Shown here: piece after piece, positions 5,775-7,556 of the stretch | How positions within the stretch are numbered: position 1 is the first letter of the stretch | How the letters are laid out: each line of letters begins with the position of its first letter | Assembly: GCA_030672555.1 (NCBI GenBank) | Contig: DAOVGD010000032.1 | Location: 1 to 7,556 of the forward strand | Reading direction: 5' to 3' | Length of the DNA: 7,556 nt | DNA from: Desulfobacterales bacterium | GTDB lineage: Bacteria > Desulfobacterota > Desulfobacteria > Desulfobacterales > C00003106 | Notes under the pieces: model-generated | Told to the model about the DNA's origin: nothing | Database searches by the model: none | The model's input: only the letters and a program-made list of their open reading frames with translations | Made by a program: the position numbers and the translations under genes

Positions 5775-5790
5775 TGGCATCCTCCTTGCT
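5775..5790 (+). promoter_or_regulatory. Sigma-54 (-24/-12) promoter of the amyloid operon
   Basis: TGGCATCCTCCTTGCT matches TGGCACG-N4-TTGCW except at two positions of the -24 block, with the required ten bases between GG and GC. Transcription should start near 5801, about 30 bases before the first gene. The adjacent sigma-54 activator gene supports it. Confidence 0.8.
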
Positions 5791-5809
5791 AATAGCTCCT
5801 TGCTAATAG
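5782..5809. repeat. Exact 14-bp tandem duplication over the -12 element
   Basis: CTCCTTGCTAATAG occurs twice in a row (5782-5795 and 5796-5809). The first copy carries the sigma-54 -12 element; the second places another TTGCT near the predicted transcription start. Confidence 0.85.
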
Positions 5810-5831
5810 ATGGAAGCAAAGGGGGCTGAGG

Positions 5832-6131
5832 ATGAAGAAGGCACTGGCAGTATTTATCATACTTGCTTTGCTTTCACCGTTTGCGGCTTTTGCCAATGAC
5901 CGGGTTGAGGGAATGTCCATCCTGGACGAAGGCACGACCTGCCTTGAAGACTCCGAGATGGGTCTTGTTGCCGGTCGTGGCTTTCCGGCTACTCCTCATA
6001 AGGGAGGGACTTCGCGCGTCATCCTGTGGGACGAGTGGCGGGGGAAACCTGGCAGCGCAAATGGTGACATTGTGCCTTTGGATACAGTTGGTACGGGAGG
6101 TACGACTGTGACCGTATTCATCTATAGATAG
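5832..6131 (+). CDS. Small secreted protein with degenerate double-glycine motif (99 aa)
   Basis: This is the first gene after the sigma-54 promoter. ATG 5832 has a purine-rich AAAGGGGG at 5818-5825 as ribosome binding site. A signal peptide covers residues 1-21 (ending AAFA). Residues 38-50 read LEDSEMGLVAGRG, which fits L-x3-E-M-x2-V-x-G with Arg inserted before the second glycine. That is close to the LTDEELNQVRGG of the small secreted protein in the left locus and to C39 peptidase leaders in general. The following ~49 residues are Gly/Thr rich and end in a beta-prone TTVTVFIYR. No amyloid repeat is present and no family is recognised. Placed ahead of the fibre gene and a C39 peptidase gene, it may be a peptidase substrate, a nucleator or an accessory subunit. 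Confidence 0.75.
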   Translation: MKKALAVFIILALLSPFAAFANDRVEGMSILDEGTTCLEDSEMGLVAGRGFPATPHKGGTSRVILWDEWRGKPGSANGDIVPLDTVGTGGTTVTVFIYR

Positions 6132-6225
6132 AAAGGAGGGATGCCAAAAAGAGAGAGCCAGCAGGAGTAATTAAGGTAAGCGTAGTATGAAGATTTGAAT
6201 TGTAGTTTAATGCGTAAAAAATCGC

Positions 6226-6232
6226 AAGGAGG
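6226..6232 (+). promoter_or_regulatory. Strong ribosome binding site deciding start 6240
   Basis: AAGGAGG lies seven bases before ATG 6240 and fixes the start of the amyloid gene; the frame extends upstream to a TTG at 6195 that has no such site. It is the strongest Shine-Dalgarno in the window, fitting a highly made structural protein. Confidence 0.8.
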
Positions 6233-6239
6233 TAGTATT

Positions 6240-7007
6240 ATGAAGAAGTTATTCGTAGTATTGACGGCTATGGCATTTGTGATAGCCCTGGGCCTTCCGG
6301 CTATGGCGGAAGTAGAGGTAATAGGGTCGGTTGACAAAATAAAGACAAAGGATGTTATAGAGATTGTTTATGTAGATAAGACTTACATTGTTGACGTCAA
6401 ACAGAAGGCCATGCCGGAGAATTCCGCTGAGGCCGAGGTAGTTAAAAATGACCTCAACATGGATAATGTGCTCATTGAAGATCCGGTCACGAAAGAGGCT
6501 ACGATTGAAGCTACTGCCCTTAATGGCAATGGCGTCATCGGGATTAACCAGGCTCCCGGCAGCATGAACAACCAGGGCAATGCGACTGCCGTGGCTGTGA
6601 GCGCGGATGGATCCACCTTCCTGCATTCCCAATCATCTGTGGCTAAGGTGAACACTGGCAATATAGTAGATACCATTGATCCTGAGCGTACTAACTCCAT
6701 TAACGGTGCTCTCACAGGCGCACAGGGGATACTGGGTGTCAATCAGTCCGCCGGCAGCATTAACAACCAGGATAACGCTACCAGCATGGCTGTAGGGTGC
6801 GGTTCTATGGCCGCCCTGTCTGAAGCCGACCTTGGCATGGTCAACAGCAGGAACGTTAGCACGGAGGCAGCGGGCATTTATACTGATATCATAACCGCTT
6901 CCCTGGATGGTGGGGGCGGTGTTGTCGGTGTTAACCAGTCCTCGGGCTGCATGAACAATCAGGCCAATGTTGTGGCTGTCTCACTTGTTGGTTTTGATTC
7001 CATGTAG
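6240..7007 (+). CDS. Fap-like functional amyloid subunit (255 aa, three repeats)
   Basis: A signal peptide (1-23, ending PAMA) is followed by a ~70-residue Val/Lys-rich N-terminal region. Three repeats of GxxGxNQxxGxxNNQxN follow at residues 98-114, 163-179 and 227-243 (nt 6531-6581, 6726-6776, 6918-6968): GVIGINQAPGSMNNQGN, GILGVNQSAGSINNQDN and GVVGVNQSSGCMNNQAN. Spacers are about 48 residues. FapC repeats have the same form (GNxGVNxAxGxxNxQxN with long linkers), so this is probably the main fibre subunit. Between repeats two and three lies LSEADLGMVNSR (193-204), like a double-glycine leader without the glycines and in the same place as in the left paralogue. There are two cysteines after the signal peptide (187, 237) but no CxC pair. 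It follows the small secreted gene under the sigma-54 promoter and precedes a C39 peptidase gene. Confidence 0.82.
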   Translation: MKKLFVVLTAMAFVIALGLPAMAEVEVIGSVDKIKTKDVIEIVYVDKTYIVDVKQKAMPENSAEAEVVKNDLNMDNVLIEDPVTKEATIEATALNGNGVIGINQAPGSMNNQGNATAVAVSADGSTFLHSQSSVAKVNTGNIVDTIDPERTNSINGALTGAQGILGVNQSAGSINNQDNATSMAVGCGSMAALSEADLGMVNSRNVSTEAAGIYTDIITASLDGGGGVVGVNQSSGCMNNQANVVAVSLVGFDSM

Positions 7008-7022
7008 TAGCGAATTAGCGGA

Positions 7023-7063
7023 GAGGGAAGGGGGTCAATCTTCTTCCCTCCCCACGATTTTTT
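7023..7063 (+). terminator. Hairpin with T-run between amyloid and peptidase genes (partial terminator)
   Basis: GAGGGAAG (7023-7030) and CTTCCCTC (7043-7050) are perfect inverted copies with a 12-base loop; seven bases later come six Ts (7058-7063). The gap before the T-run makes it imperfect, so it may attenuate rather than stop transcription. This would give more fibre subunit than peptidase. Confidence 0.5.
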
Positions 7064-7070
7064 GAACATA

Positions 7071-7556
7071 ATGAAACAAAGAATCATCTCGGATCTTACG
7101 TGCGTGTTGATTTTTCTCCTGGGGTGCGGGATGTTCTCCTCACCTGCCTGGGGGACGATGGTTGCGGTCAGGATGATGCACCGCGGCCCGGCCATCTATA
7201 AAAAGGTCCTCAGCCTGCGGGAGCTAAAGTTCGTCAACATAGTTCCCCAGAGTGTAGATTATAGTTGTGGTGCTGCTGCCCTGGCCACTATATTAACGTA
7301 CCATTTCGGCAGGGATGCTTCAGAAAAGACCGCCATCCAGGGAATACTCAAAGTTGCAGATGCAAGGCTCGTAAAGAAAAAAGGATTTTCGCTCCTGGAC
7401 CTAAAAAGATATGCTGAAACCATAGGCTACCGGGCAGGTGGTTTCAGGCTGAAAGCCGAACAACTCGTTGCAATAAAAATACCGACGATAGTCCTTATCG
7501 ATGTCCGGGGATACTCGCATTTTGTTGTCTTAAAGGGGGTTCGCAGGGAGGAGGTT
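7071..7556 (+). CDS. Second secreted C39 peptidase (FapD-like), 3' truncated by window edge
   Basis: ATG 7071 opens a frame that runs off the window after 162 codons without a stop. Oxyanion Gln60 (NIVPQ), catalytic Cys66 (DYSCGAAALATIL) and His150 (YSHFVVLKGV) are present; the Asp should lie just beyond the edge. It is a clear paralogue of the left peptidase, sharing KKGFSLLDLK, SLRE and SHFVVLKG. The N-terminus is hydrophobic and ends near SSPAWG, a signal peptide; LLGC at 16-19 is a weak lipobox, so a lipoprotein form is possible. There is no good Shine-Dalgarno before the ATG and a hairpin lies upstream, so expression is probably low compared with the amyloid gene. It probably processes secreted products of this locus. 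Confidence 0.88.
   Translation, partial: MKQRIISDLTCVLIFLLGCGMFSSPAWGTMVAVRMMHRGPAIYKKVLSLRELKFVNIVPQSVDYSCGAAALATILTYHFGRDASEKTAIQGILKVADARLVKKKGFSLLDLKRYAETIGYRAGGFRLKAEQLVAIKIPTIVLIDVRGYSHFVVLKGVRREEV

Noticed and set aside
6141..6170. Nine-codon frame after AAAGGAGGG between the small secreted gene and the amyloid gene
   Set aside because: The ribosome site directly abuts the ATG, and the peptide (MPKRESQQE) shows no sign of selection.

Overview
The window carries parts of two related secretion and amyloid loci, both on the + strand, separated by a transcriptional regulator. It looks like a Gram-negative bacterium with sigma-54-dependent regulation and many short GC-rich palindromes, probably from Desulfobacterota (Deltaproteobacteria), Nitrospirota or an uncultured relative. 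That placement is inferred from gene style and repeats, not from a marker gene.

Left locus (1-2451). This holds the 3' part of a Fap-like amyloid subunit, a secreted C39 peptidase (FapD-like) whose start overlaps the amyloid stop, and a small secreted protein with a bacteriocin-type double-glycine motif plus one amyloid repeat. It ends with an exported protein that resembles the YbjN / type III chaperone-like fold.

Middle (2441-4005). Two pieces of a nusB-like gene lie in opposite orientations, so the gene is broken by inversion or misassembly. They are followed by a 192-bp inverted-repeat element, a cluster of CCCGCC/GGCGGG palindromes, a 51-residue small gene with its own strong sigma-70-type promoter, and a long AT-rich leader region with a second promoter.

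Regulator (4006-5490). The protein combines an N-terminal PilZ (c-di-GMP-binding) domain, a four-cysteine zinc ribbon, a sigma-54 activator AAA+ domain with GAFTGA, and a Fis-type helix-turn-helix. About 285 bp downstream of its stop is a well-formed sigma-54 promoter with an IHF-like site and candidate upstream activator sites.

Right locus (5775-7556). This promoter drives a small secreted protein with a degenerate double-glycine motif, a complete Fap-like amyloid subunit with three repeats, and a second C39 peptidase cut by the window edge.

Working model (inference): high c-di-GMP acts through the PilZ activator to switch on sigma-54 transcription of a Fap-like amyloid. The exported C39 peptidases act on secreted partners that carry a double-glycine-leader-like motif. 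That motif is present in both small proteins and, in degenerate form, at the same place in both amyloid subunits. This recurrence is the most notable signal in the window.
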